64,000 bases of DNA from Bacillus sp. V5-8f (GTDB lineage: Bacteria; Bacillota; Bacilli; Bacillales; DSM-1321), in contig NZ_PGUW01000021.1 of assembly GCF_002863565.1 (NCBI RefSeq), positions 1 through 64,000 on the forward strand, read 5' to 3'. Below the pieces are notes generated by a model, which had not been told where the DNA came from, did not search any database, and was given only the letters and a program-made list of their open reading frames with translations. The translations under genes were made by a program, and so were the position numbers. Position 1 is the first letter of the stretch. Every line of letters starts with the position of its first letter. Below, one piece after another: positions 39,379 through 47,575 of this stretch.

Positions 39379-40839
39379 CTATTTCGCGACATAAAGCAGG
39401 GCTGTTTTTAATTGAATATCATTGGCTTCATCCTGCACTTTTTCAATAATGGTTTTTTCCAGTTGTTCAGCGGTTTCTTTATCCAGTTCCCCGGTTACCT
39501 TTAGCTTTTGCTGCTGTTGGAAAGCTTTGATGGCAATTTCGGTTTTTTCATCAAAATAACCGTCCTCGCGTCCTGGCTCAAAACCGATTCCTTTCAGCAT
39601 TCCTTGCGCGAATTTTATTTGCGGGTTGTTCATATCTCGTTTGAAGGTCTTTTCCACCTGAAGCGGATGAGAGTTAAAGTAATCCGGTTGAGATACTTCA
39701 ATCGTCGGCTGGATTCCTTTTTTATGAATCCAGTTGCCATCTGGTGTCAACCATTTAAATACCGTCAGTTTAATATTGCTGCCATCCTCCATAGGTACAG
39801 CATGCTGCACAGTTCCCTTGCCAAATGTTTTCTCTCCGACAATAGGATAATCTGCTGCCTCATTCAGCGCGCCGGCAAGAATTTCGGATGCTGAGGCGCT
39901 TCCTTTATCGGTCAATACTACCACCGGATATTTTTTTCCTTCTTTCAGCTTTGTAAAAAATGTCTGTGTGTCTCCATTCCGTTGGGCGATTTGAAGGTAC
40001 GGTTTATCTTTCGTAATGAATTCACCGAGGATCTCTTCAACACTTGATAACAGGCCGCCTGGGTTGCCGCGGACATCGATAACAAGCCCATCGATCCCTT
40101 TATTTTCTAAGCGCTGTAATTGCTGCTTGAAATCGGCCGCCGTTTCTTTGGCAAATGTGGTCAGTTCCATATAGCCAATATCTTTGCCATCTTTTTGTTT
40201 GATAGAGGAAAAGACCGTTTCAAGAGGAATTTCCTCTCGTGGAATTTTAAAGGTGATCGGCTCAGACACACCGCTACGTTTGATTTCAAGCGTTACTTTC
40301 GTTCCCTTTTTACCGCGGATTTTTAGCCCTACTTGATTCAGGTCTAGTCCTTCAACGCTTTCCCCGTTCACTTTAATCAATTCATCCTTTGGCTTTAAAC
40401 CCGCCCTTTCTGCAGGCGAATCCTTATATGGGGAAACGATGATAATCTTCCCATCTTCCATACCAATTTCCGTTCCGATCCCTTCAAACGCGGAATCAAG
40501 AGTTTCGTTGAATTGTTTGGTCGTTTCTTTATCCATATAAACCGAATAAGGATCTTTTAACGTTAAAAGCATGCCCTTAATGGCGCCTTCCACGAGCTGC
40601 TCGTCCTCCACGTCTTCCACATACTGTTCGCGTATCAATTCGTAGGCCTGTCCTACTTTTTCAAGCTCCTTCTCTGTTGCTTCCCTACCTTCCTGGTCAT
40701 TATTCCCTCCTCTTTCAGCCTTGTCTAAAATAGGAGTCATATCCTCTCTCGCCGAATGGGAATTTATGTAGAACCCACCTGCCGCCCCGGTTGATAACGA
40801 AAGAATTACAGCCAAAGGGAGTACCCATTTTTTGCCCAT
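39379..40839 (-). CDS. ctpB: Carboxy-terminal processing protease CtpB (S41)
   Basis: 486 residues. Signal anchor (8-30), PDZ domain (~90-180; SPYKDSPAERAGLKPKDELI), S41 catalytic core with the Ser in KGSASASEILAGAL and Lys in KTFGKGTVQ, and a C-terminal peptidoglycan-binding domain (~415-475). In B. subtilis CtpB cleaves SpoIVFA to trigger pro-sigma-K processing in sporulation, so this suggests a spore former. ATG at 40839 has GAGGAG at eight bases. Confidence 0.93.
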   Translation of the reverse strand: MGKKWVLPLAVILSLSTGAAGGFYINSHSAREDMTPILDKAERGGNNDQEGREATEKELEKVGQAYELIREQYVEDVEDEQLVEGAIKGMLLTLKDPYSVYMDKETTKQFNETLDSAFEGIGTEIGMEDGKIIIVSPYKDSPAERAGLKPKDELIKVNGESVEGLDLNQVGLKIRGKKGTKVTLEIKRSGVSEPITFKIPREEIPLETVFSSIKQKDGKDIGYMELTTFAKETAADFKQQLQRLENKGIDGLVIDVRGNPGGLLSSVEEILGEFITKDKPYLQIAQRNGDTQTFFTKLKEGKKYPVVVLTDKGSASASEILAGALNEAADYPIVGEKTFGKGTVQHAVPMEDGSNIKLTVFKWLTPDGNWIHKKGIQPTIEVSQPDYFNSHPLQVEKTFKRDMNNPQIKFAQGMLKGIGFEPGREDGYFDEKTEIAIKAFQQQQKLKVTGELDKETAEQLEKTIIEKVQDEANDIQLKTALLYVAK

Positions 40840-40987
40840 AGTCAATTCTCCTCTTCCCTAAGGAATTGCCAACAATCAGCATAACAATGCTAAGGCCTCG
40901 TTTAGACCATCATATGAACAGCTTGTACGAAATATGCCCTGCATTATCTTTTGCCCTTACTGGAATCAGGAAAGACAATAAAAAAAA

Positions 40988-41009
40988 TAGCCAGCAAAAT
41001 TGCTGGCTA
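40988..41009 (-). terminator. Terminator of the M23 hydrolase gene
   Basis: TAGCCAGC/GCTGGCTA stem followed by TTTTTTTT on the minus strand. Confidence 0.9.
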
Positions 41010-41074
41010 CTTGTGTAATCTTTCAATCTATTTGTTTTCATGCTTACTACTCTATAAATCGTGGTATATATTCA

Positions 41075-42415
41075 TTACATCGGGATATAATCTAATGGAT
41101 TCACAGCATTCGTTTTAGATACAGTCCAAGGTCCTTTGTGAAGCTCGAAATGCAAGTGCTGTCCGAATGAACGGCCTGTGTTCCCCATATAACCGATTTG
41201 CTGTCCTTTTGAAACAGTCTGGCCCTGGCTCACATTCTTGGAACGTAGATGAGCATATACCGTAGTATACAACTGGCCATTAATGGAGTGGCTTATCATT
41301 ACGCAATTCCCGTACGTACTTGATGTATATGAACGCATTACCACACCACTAGCCGCGGCAACTACAGGCACTGTACCGCCCTGCGCTATATCGATGCCGG
41401 CATGGAACTTATTCCAGCGGGAACCCATCTGGGATGTTACCCTTCCTGCTGAAGGCCTTGTAAAGCTGCCTGATGAAACAGCCGGAGCATTACTCACCTC
41501 GCTGGAACCCTGGCTAGAAGCGGTTCTGCTGGAATCGGACTTGTTGTTGCTCGTAGTAGATTTGTTGGCGCTCGCCTTCGCTTCTGCAGCAGCACGTTGT
41601 CTGGCTGCTTGGTCAGCGGCACGTTTCCTAGCTGCTTCTTCCGCTAATTGCTTTTGTTCAAGTGCAATTGCTTTCTGAACAGCTAGTTCCTGTGCAGCAA
41701 GGTTTTCTTCTTCTTCCTGAAGAGACATTTTCCGATTATGCGTATGTTCTTCTTTAGCTTCAAGCTTATGCAGGAAAGCGTCCTGCTGCTTTTTTTGCGC
41801 GGTAAGCTTGGCTCTCATGGCTTCAAGCTCGGACAGCATGTTTTGTAGATCGGACAGCTTCTTCTCAACGGCTGCCTGCTTTGCCTCGAGTTCTTTTTTG
41901 TCTTGTTCATGCTGCTTCAACAATTCCTGGTCTGCTTCCACAATAGCCGAAACCGCACCCATGCGTCCAACAAAATCACTAAAGCTGCTTGAACCTAGCA
42001 AAACTTCCAAATAACTAACATCGCCGCCGCTTTCCTGAAAGGATACGGCACGTTCTTTAAGAAGCTCATTTCTCTTTTGAATTCTTTCTTTCAAAATAGC
42101 AATCTCTTCTTCTAATTTTTTAATCTGTTCTTGTGTTTCTTTAATTTGATTTTTCTTTTCAAGAATTTTTTCCGCTGAATCGTTAATCGCATTTGCAATA
42201 CGGGTAATTTGAGCTTCAAGGGTTTCCTGTTTGGTCTGTAGGCTCTTTAATTCCTGTTCAGCGTTATGTATGCCAGCTTTTACATCTGCTTGCTTGTTCT
42301 CGATGGCCTGCTTTTTTTCTTGAAGGGTTTCAGCACTAGCACCCGTCGTAGCAAAAACACTGCTGAGCCCGAGGGCAATTGTCGTATTAAGGACTAATAG
42401 CTTTTTCTTTAACAT
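41075..42415 (-). CDS. Coiled-coil M23 murein hydrolase (EnvC/CwlO-like, FtsEX partner candidate)
   Basis: 446 residues. Signal peptide (1-28, ending ASA-ET), long coiled-coil region (~30-235) similar in layout to CwlO/EnvC, an Ala/Ser-rich linker (~250-320) and a C-terminal LytM/M23 endopeptidase domain. Zinc ligands are intact: HAGIDIA (His, Asp) and HLHFELH, so it should be catalytically active. It follows ftsX by 76 bases. In B. subtilis FtsEX activates CwlO, whose catalytic domain is NlpC/P60; here the coiled coil is joined to M23. Confidence 0.88.
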   Translation of the reverse strand: MLKKKLLVLNTTIALGLSSVFATTGASAETLQEKKQAIENKQADVKAGIHNAEQELKSLQTKQETLEAQITRIANAINDSAEKILEKKNQIKETQEQIKKLEEEIAILKERIQKRNELLKERAVSFQESGGDVSYLEVLLGSSSFSDFVGRMGAVSAIVEADQELLKQHEQDKKELEAKQAAVEKKLSDLQNMLSELEAMRAKLTAQKKQQDAFLHKLEAKEEHTHNRKMSLQEEEENLAAQELAVQKAIALEQKQLAEEAARKRAADQAARQRAAAEAKASANKSTTSNNKSDSSRTASSQGSSEVSNAPAVSSGSFTRPSAGRVTSQMGSRWNKFHAGIDIAQGGTVPVVAAASGVVMRSYTSSTYGNCVMISHSINGQLYTTVYAHLRSKNVSQGQTVSKGQQIGYMGNTGRSFGQHLHFELHKGPWTVSKTNAVNPLDYIPM

Positions 42416-42491
42416 TCTTTTTCCCCTTTCTTTCTCTCCCCGAACATTGGTATTAAAAAAGAAGGTGCAAAGCCGGTTTCCCGGCCCTGCC

Positions 42492-43385
42492 TTATATTTT
42501 CAAAAACTTCCGGACTGACATCATGCTGCCCCAAATGCCGATTAAAGCGCCAAGCAGTACTAGGATAGCAGAGACTTGAATGATAAACGGATTTACCAGC
42601 AATAATTCTACAAACTTTATATTAATCTTTGGACTGATCGTTTCATATAAATAGTAATAACCGGTAGCGATCAAAATGATTGGAACGATAGACCCAAGCA
42701 CGCCAAGCCATAAGCCTTCTAGGAAGAACGGCCAGCGGATAAAGCTGTTGGTCGCTCCTACCAGTCTCATAATCTCAATTTCATTCCTTCGAGCAAAGAT
42801 CGTAATCTTGATGGTATTTGAAATGAGGAACATCGCAGTGAACAAGAGTCCCAGAATTAATACGATTCCTATATTTCTTGCTACATTTACAACATCAAAT
42901 AATTTTTCAACATAGCCTTGGCCATATCTGACTCGTTGTACGTAATTAATGCCTTCAATTTTCTTGGCAACCTTCACGACATCCTGCGGTGACTTAGTTT
43001 TGACAACATATACATCGCGCAGCGGGTTATCCTGTTCGAACAGCTTGAAAGCATGCCCGTCTTCCCCTAAGTCGTCAATAAGATTGTCTAATTCTTTTTC
43101 TTTCGGAGAAAAGGTAACGGTATCCACTTCAGGCATTTGTTCCAATTTCTTGCCGATTAAATCCTTATCCTGCTCATTTGCCGCAGAATCGAGATGGATG
43201 CGGATTTCCACGTCTTTTTCAACATTGCCTGCAATATGGTTCAAGTTCATCATGATCACAAAGAACACGCCTACCAAAAGCAATGTCACAGTTACAGCAC
43301 TAACGGATGCGAAAGTCATCCAGCCATTCCGGCTTAGATTCTTAAAGCTCTCACGGAAATGGCGGCGCAGCGTATTAATATTCAT
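42492..43385 (-). CDS. ftsX: Cell-division ABC transporter permease FtsX
   Basis: 297 residues, four membrane helices with a large extracytoplasmic loop (~50-165) between the first two, which is the part that contacts murein hydrolases. Start ATG at 43385 with GAGGTG nine bases upstream gives MNINTLRRHF as in B. subtilis FtsX (296 residues); longer in-frame starts lie within ftsE. Overlaps ftsE by 11 bases. Confidence 0.94.
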   Translation of the reverse strand: MNINTLRRHFRESFKNLSRNGWMTFASVSAVTVTLLLVGVFFVIMMNLNHIAGNVEKDVEIRIHLDSAANEQDKDLIGKKLEQMPEVDTVTFSPKEKELDNLIDDLGEDGHAFKLFEQDNPLRDVYVVKTKSPQDVVKVAKKIEGINYVQRVRYGQGYVEKLFDVVNVARNIGIVLILGLLFTAMFLISNTIKITIFARRNEIEIMRLVGATNSFIRWPFFLEGLWLGVLGSIVPIILIATGYYYLYETISPKINIKFVELLLVNPFIIQVSAILVLLGALIGIWGSMMSVRKFLKI

Positions 43386-44061
43386 ATCCGTAGTCACCTC
43401 GCTGCTCATCCCGGACAATCTTTCCATTCTCAATGGCAATAACCCGGTGCTTCATGTTGTTAACAATATCCTTGTTATGTGTTGCCATAATTACAGTAGT
43501 GCCGCGCTTATTAATTTCCTCTAACGTGTTCATGATTTCCCACGAGGTTTCCGGATCAAGGTTACCGGTAGGCTCATCGGCAATCACCACTTTAGGTGAG
43601 TTCACGATTGAACGGGCAATCGATACCCGCTGCTGTTCCCCGCCTGACAGCTCAGCCGGCAGCATACGGATCTTATGCTTAAGTCCCACTAAATCAAGAA
43701 CCTCCATAACACGGCGCTTAATCTCAGCCGGATGCTTTTCAATAACCTCCATCGCAAACGCGACATTTTCAAAAACAGTCAGCGTCGGTAGCAATTTAAA
43801 ATCTTGGAACACGACGCCGAGATTTCTACGGAACAAAGGCACCCTTGAATTCCGCAGCTTCGAAAGGTTTATACCATTTACGGTAATGTTGCCTTTCGTC
43901 GGCTTTTCTTCACGATACATCATTTTAATAAAAGTAGATTTCCCCGCACCGCTGGGACCGACCACATAAACAAATTCCCCTTGCTTGATCTTGGTCGTAA
44001 TGCCGTTAACAGCAACTACCCCATTCGGGTACGTCTTATAAACGTCCGCCATTTCTATCAT
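43375..44061 (-). CDS. ftsE: Cell-division ABC transporter ATPase FtsE
   Basis: 228-residue ABC ATPase: Walker A GPSGAGKST, Q-loop VFQDFKLL, signature LSGGEQQR, Walker B VVIADEPTG and switch His (MATHNKD). Works with FtsX to regulate peptidoglycan hydrolysis. The upstream 450 bases (44062-44513) hold its promoter, a stem AACAGG/CCTGTT at 44282-44300 followed by T-rich sequence on the minus strand, and no gene. Confidence 0.96.
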   Translation of the reverse strand: MIEMADVYKTYPNGVVAVNGITTKIKQGEFVYVVGPSGAGKSTFIKMMYREEKPTKGNITVNGINLSKLRNSRVPLFRRNLGVVFQDFKLLPTLTVFENVAFAMEVIEKHPAEIKRRVMEVLDLVGLKHKIRMLPAELSGGEQQRVSIARSIVNSPKVVIADEPTGNLDPETSWEIMNTLEEINKRGTTVIMATHNKDIVNNMKHRVIAIENGKIVRDEQRGDYGYEY

Positions 44062-44460
44062 TAAAAAACCACCTAATTAACGTATTAATATATACATAGA
44101 ACGAAGCTGAATCTTGGAAGCTCTAAATGTTTAGGACAAGATATGTTAGCTTTCTCTTTCACCCAACCATTCAGGTCCCTTTTTAAAAGGTTTGTGAAAC
44201 CGTAGCTTCTTATAACCACATTAAACTATTTTTCTAACAGTACGAAATTTCGACTTTCAAACCCAAAAATACAGAAAAAATAACAGGTTTCTACCCTGTT
44301 TGTCAGTACAGAACCAATTATAACATCTATATTTTTCAAAAAAAGGCGAATAATATTACATTTAGGTTTCAATTTGATAGAAGAGGTTTAATTTTTCATG
44401 AGGAAAAAGTCGTGTTTTTTGGAGAGTAATTGAAGAAAGTTGGGTATGCGGAGATGACGC

Positions 44461-44498
44461 AAAACAGTACGAATGCTTATTTTGCTCCGTACTGTTTT
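44461..44498 (-). terminator. cccB terminator
   Basis: AAAACAGTACG/CGTACTGTTTT stem about 16 bases after the cccB stop. Confidence 0.8.
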
Positions 44499-44513
44499 CT
44501 TATGTTGGAGGAG

Positions 44514-44846
44514 CTATTTTTTCTCAGCCAGCCACGCCGCCACCTGATCTGCTTCTTCACCCTGCAGCAATCCGCCAGGCATATTGCCCTGCCCATCAGT
44601 AATGATCTTTTCGATATCTTCTTTAGAATGTTCTGCCCCTACCTTAGTTAAGTCAGGGCCAACTCCACCTTCAAGGTTTTGGCCATGGCAGCTTGAACAT
44701 TTATTCTCGAAAGTCTTTGCCACATCCCCGGCGCCTGCCGTTGTTTCATTGTTGGCAGAATCGTTATCTGCGTTGTCTTCCCCGCCACCACAAGCAGCCA
44801 GGATAAGAGATGTTCCCATTAATAAAGCCAGAAGTTTCTTTTTCAC
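44514..44846 (-). CDS. cccB: Cytochrome c-551 lipoprotein CccB
   Basis: 110 residues. Lipobox LILAAC, acidic linker, then a class I cytochrome c domain with the haem motif CSSCH and distal Met in GNMPGG. Membrane-anchored electron carrier for the terminal oxidase. GTG at 44846 has GGGAGG at seven bases and gives the size of B. subtilis CccB (112). Confidence 0.93.
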   Translation of the reverse strand: MKKKLLALLMGTSLILAACGGGEDNADNDSANNETTAGAGDVAKTFENKCSSCHGQNLEGGVGPDLTKVGAEHSKEDIEKIITDGQGNMPGGLLQGEEADQVAAWLAEKK

Positions 44847-44898
44847 GCAAAAACCTCCCAAAATCTATGATGATAAATACAAGAACATTATACCAGTT

Positions 44899-45762
44899 TC
44901 AGGCGTTTTTAAAACCTTCTCCCAATACCTCCGATGCATCCATAACGATTACAAAAGCCCGTGGATCAACGGTTCTAACCAATTGTTTCAATTCGGTGAA
45001 TTCCGTTTGGTCAATGACGCACATCAAAATCGGACGGGTATCGTCCGTGTAGCCGCCCTGTCCCGAAAGCCTTGTTACCCCACGGTCAATATCATGGAGA
45101 ATGGCATTCCTGACTTCTTCTTCTTTGTTCGTGATAATCATCGCCATTTTTGAACGCCCTAGCCCGATTTGCACCAAGTCAATCGTTTTGCTGGTAACGT
45201 ATAACGCAATCAGTGCATACAAGCCTCTTTCAATATCGAAAATTAATGCCGCACTCAATACAATCAAACCGTCAATAATAGCTACGCATGTCCCGAGAGA
45301 CAGGTTTGTATACTTATGGATGATCTGGGCTGCTAAATCGGTACCTCCCGTCGACGCTTTCCCCCTAAACACAATCCCCAGGCCAAGTCCTACGCCTATT
45401 CCGCCGCAAATGGCACCAAGCAGTGGGTCGCTGGTCCAAGGCTCCCACTCATTCGTCAAAAAAACTATGAAGGGAAGGAACACGGTGCCTATCAGTGTTT
45501 TAGCCCCAAACTGCATTCCGAGAAAAATCAGTCCCGCAATAAATAAAGGAATATTGAATGCCCATTGCACATAAGCAGGTTCAAACCCGGCAGTAGCCTT
45601 CAGAATCGTACTAATACCACTCACTCCGCCCGAGGCAATCCTGTTTGGCAACAAAAAAACATTAAACGTAATGGCGACAATCGCCGATCCAACTAAAACC
45701 AACCCATACTCACTCAATCTTGTGAATACTGGATGCTTTGGCTCTCTATATCTTCGTTTCAT
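44899..45762 (-). CDS. yvjA: YvjA, YitT-family membrane protein (DUF161/DUF2179)
   Basis: 287 residues. Five to six membrane helices (DUF161, ~15-190; LPNRIASGGVSGIS and RGKASTGGTDLAAQI are family signatures) and a C-terminal DUF2179 domain (~205-280; RGVTRLSGQGGYTDDTRPIL) of ferredoxin-like fold. Substrate unknown. Neighbourhood cccB-yvjA-prfB-secA matches B. subtilis. An eight-unit phased repeat lies upstream. Confidence 0.9.
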   Translation of the reverse strand: MKRRYREPKHPVFTRLSEYGLVLVGSAIVAITFNVFLLPNRIASGGVSGISTILKATAGFEPAYVQWAFNIPLFIAGLIFLGMQFGAKTLIGTVFLPFIVFLTNEWEPWTSDPLLGAICGGIGVGLGLGIVFRGKASTGGTDLAAQIIHKYTNLSLGTCVAIIDGLIVLSAALIFDIERGLYALIALYVTSKTIDLVQIGLGRSKMAMIITNKEEEVRNAILHDIDRGVTRLSGQGGYTDDTRPILMCVIDQTEFTELKQLVRTVDPRAFVIVMDASEVLGEGFKNA

Positions 45763-45840
45763 AAACAGCCCCCTTTTTAGGTGTTAGGTATGTAGTTTTG
45801 ATAACTTGATTGGAACAGGAATGGTGGGAGAACAGAAATT

Positions 45841-46001
45841 ATTTAAGCGAAAAAAACAGGCGAATTAAGCGAAAATACGATTATATAAGCGAAAACAATT
45901 GTCATTTAAGCGGAAATACAAGTATTTAAGGGAAAACAATTGTCATTTAAGCGGAAATACAAGTATTTAAGGGAAAAACACCACTAATTAAGCGAAACAC
46001 C
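45841..46001. repeat. Eight-unit phased repeat (20-22 bp period)
   Basis: Units beginning ATTTAAGCGAAAA, AATTAAGCGAAAA, ATATAAGCGAAAA, ATTTAAGCGGAAA or ATTTAAGGGAAAA start at 45841, 45863, 45883, 45904, 45924, 45945, 45965 and 45986. The interval is 20-22 bases throughout, about two helical turns. A 41-base block is duplicated exactly within it. It lies between yvjA (start 45762) and the prfB terminator. Confidence 0.85.
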
Positions 46002-46052
46002 GAAAGTAGTATAGCATCGCATTTTATAGAATGTAAATGGCATCAGGGTAAT

Positions 46053-46080
46053 GCGGTAAAGCAGTAGGGGACTGACCCCC
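46053..46080 (+). repeat. Dispersed palindromic repeat, half copy 5
   Basis: GCGGTAAAGCAGT then GGGGACTGACCCCC: the right half of the repeat family with part of the core. Confidence 0.7.
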
Positions 46081-46147
46081 AGTGAGTATTTTGCTATTAT
46101 TTTTTGCCTTTTTAGTCATCATTTATCAAAACAAAGGATAATAAAAA

Positions 46148-46185
46148 AGGAGTCCGGCCTCTCTATAAGAGAAAACCAAACTCCT
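46148..46185 (-). terminator. prfB terminator
   Basis: AGGAGT/ACTCCT outer stem with an inner TCTCT/AGAGA pairing and TTTTTTA following on the minus strand. Confidence 0.8.
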
Positions 46186-46196
46186 AATCGATATTT

Positions 46197-47298
46197 TTAA
46201 TTTAATCGTGAACGCAAGTAAGCATCGACAAACTGGTCAATATCCCCGTCCATAACAGCCTGGACGTTTCCTGTTTCCGTGCTTGTACGGTGGTCCTTAA
46301 CCATGGAATAAGGATGGAACACGTACGAACGGATTTGGCTTCCCCAGCCGATTTCCTTCTGCTCGCCTCGGATTTCATCCAATTCAGCCTGCTGCTGTTC
46401 AATCTCGCGTTGGTACAATTTCGCCTTCAGCATGTTCATCGCCTGGGCGCGGTTTTTAATCTGTGAACGCTCGGATTGGCAAGTTACCACAACTCCTGTT
46501 GGAATATGGGTAATACGGACAGCGGAGTCAGTAGTGTTAATATGCTGGCCGCCCGCGCCGCTCGCACGGTACGTATCCACTTTAAGATCTTCGGTACGAA
46601 TTTCGATTTCGATATCATCATTAAACTCCGGCATGACCTCACAGGAAACGAACGATGTATGCCGGCGGCCCGATGAATCAAATGGAGAAATACGCACCAA
46701 TCGGTGAACACCTTTTTCTGCTTTTAAATAACCGTAAGCATTATGGCCTTTAATTAATAGAGTAACGCTCTTAATTCCCGCTTCATCACCAGGCAGGTAA
46801 TCCATTGTTTCAACTTTAAACCCTTTTTTCTCGGCCCAGCGTGTATACATGCGGAGAAGCATGGAGCCCCAGTCTTGGGACTCGGTACCGCCAGCACCAG
46901 GGTGCAATTCAAGGATCGCATTGTTTTTATCATACTCTTCGCTCAATAGCAGTTGAAGCTCGAAGTCATTCATTTTTTGTGCAAGCTGGGTGATTTCTTC
47001 TTCCAGCTCAGCCTGCAGCTCCGCATCGCTTTCTTCTTTAACAAGCTCATAGGTTAAATCAAGATTTTCAAAGGTTTCATTCAGCTCGCTTAGCTGGTTT
47101 ACTTGATCCTTTAACGCATTGGCTTCACTGATGACCGTCTGCGCTTTTTGCTGGTCGTTCCAGAAATCCGGATCGGTCATGATATTCTCAAGTTCTGCAA
47201 TACGGGCTTCCTTCTCTTCTAAGTCAAAGAGACCCCCTAAAGTCCGCTAAACGTTTAGCTGTTTTTTCAAGCTCATTCCTAATATCTGCTAATTCCAT
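46197..47298 (-). CDS. prfB: Peptide chain release factor 2, with programmed +1 frameshift
   Basis: Release factor RF2 recognises UGA and UAA. The frame starts at ATG 47298 (ribosome site AGGTGA), reads 24 codons to CTT and meets an in-frame TGA at 47226-47224. The slippery site CTTTGAC is preceded by the internal Shine-Dalgarno AGGGGG three bases upstream, the classical prfB autoregulatory shift. After the +1 shift it continues [14 protein letters not shown] and on to the main frame. The GGQ motif ([10 protein letters not shown]) and the SPF tripeptide (ISPFDSSG) are intact. A simple gene caller would start it at 47180. Lies downstream of secA. Confidence 0.96.
47223..47229 (-). promoter_or_regulatory. 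prfB +1 frameshift site
   Basis: CTTTGAC on the minus strand with AGGGGGTCT directly 5'. When RF2 is scarce, termination at TGA is slow and ribosomes slip +1, so RF2 controls its own synthesis. Confidence 0.95.
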
Positions 47299-47368
47299 TC
47301 TCTTCACCTCATCATAATTAAAAAGACATTAATAATAGTAATTTATTTTTCATGATAAAAAAAGTGCC

Positions 47369-47421
47369 GGGGTCAGTCCCCCACCACGGTAAAGCGTTAG
47401 CGCAGTGGGGGACTGACCCCC
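47369..47421 (+). repeat. Dispersed palindromic repeat, copy 6
   Basis: GGGGTCAGTCCCCC, core ACGGTAAAGCGTTAGCGC, GGGGGACTGACCCCC. It lies between secA and prfB. Confidence 0.85.
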
Positions 47422-47428
47422 AAAAATG

Positions 47429-47469
47429 AAAAGAGGCGGCAAAACAAGCCGTTTTGCCCCACCTCTTTT
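47429..47469 (-). terminator. Hairpin between secA and prfB (probable secA terminator)
   Basis: AAAAGAGG...GGCAAAAC paired with GTTTTGCC...CCTCTTTT, about 105 bases after the secA stop, followed on the minus strand by TTCATTTTTG. Confidence 0.65.
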
Positions 47470-47470
47470 G

Positions 47471-47570
47471 GCATGTAAGAAAGTATAAAACTTTCTTACA
47501 TGCATAAGTGCAACTATGCCTCTGTCTTCGCCAATACAAGGCTCGCCAATCGGCAAGTTTTCTAATATGT
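47471..47570 (+). repeat. Diverged dispersed repeat, copy A
   Basis: Perfect 14-bp hairpin GCATGTAAGAAAGT/ACTTTCTTACATGC (47471-47503) followed by CTTCGCCAATAC and CGGCAAGTTTTCTAATATGT. A similar hairpin plus CTTTCGCCAATAC plus TTTTTCTAATGTG arrangement is found on the minus strand at 50325-50413. Confidence 0.45.
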
Positions 47571-47575
47571 CTGTA

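Noticed and set aside
45841-46001. CRISPR-like array
   Set aside because: The period is only 20-22 bases with short and partly repeated intervals; there are no distinct spacers and no cas genes.
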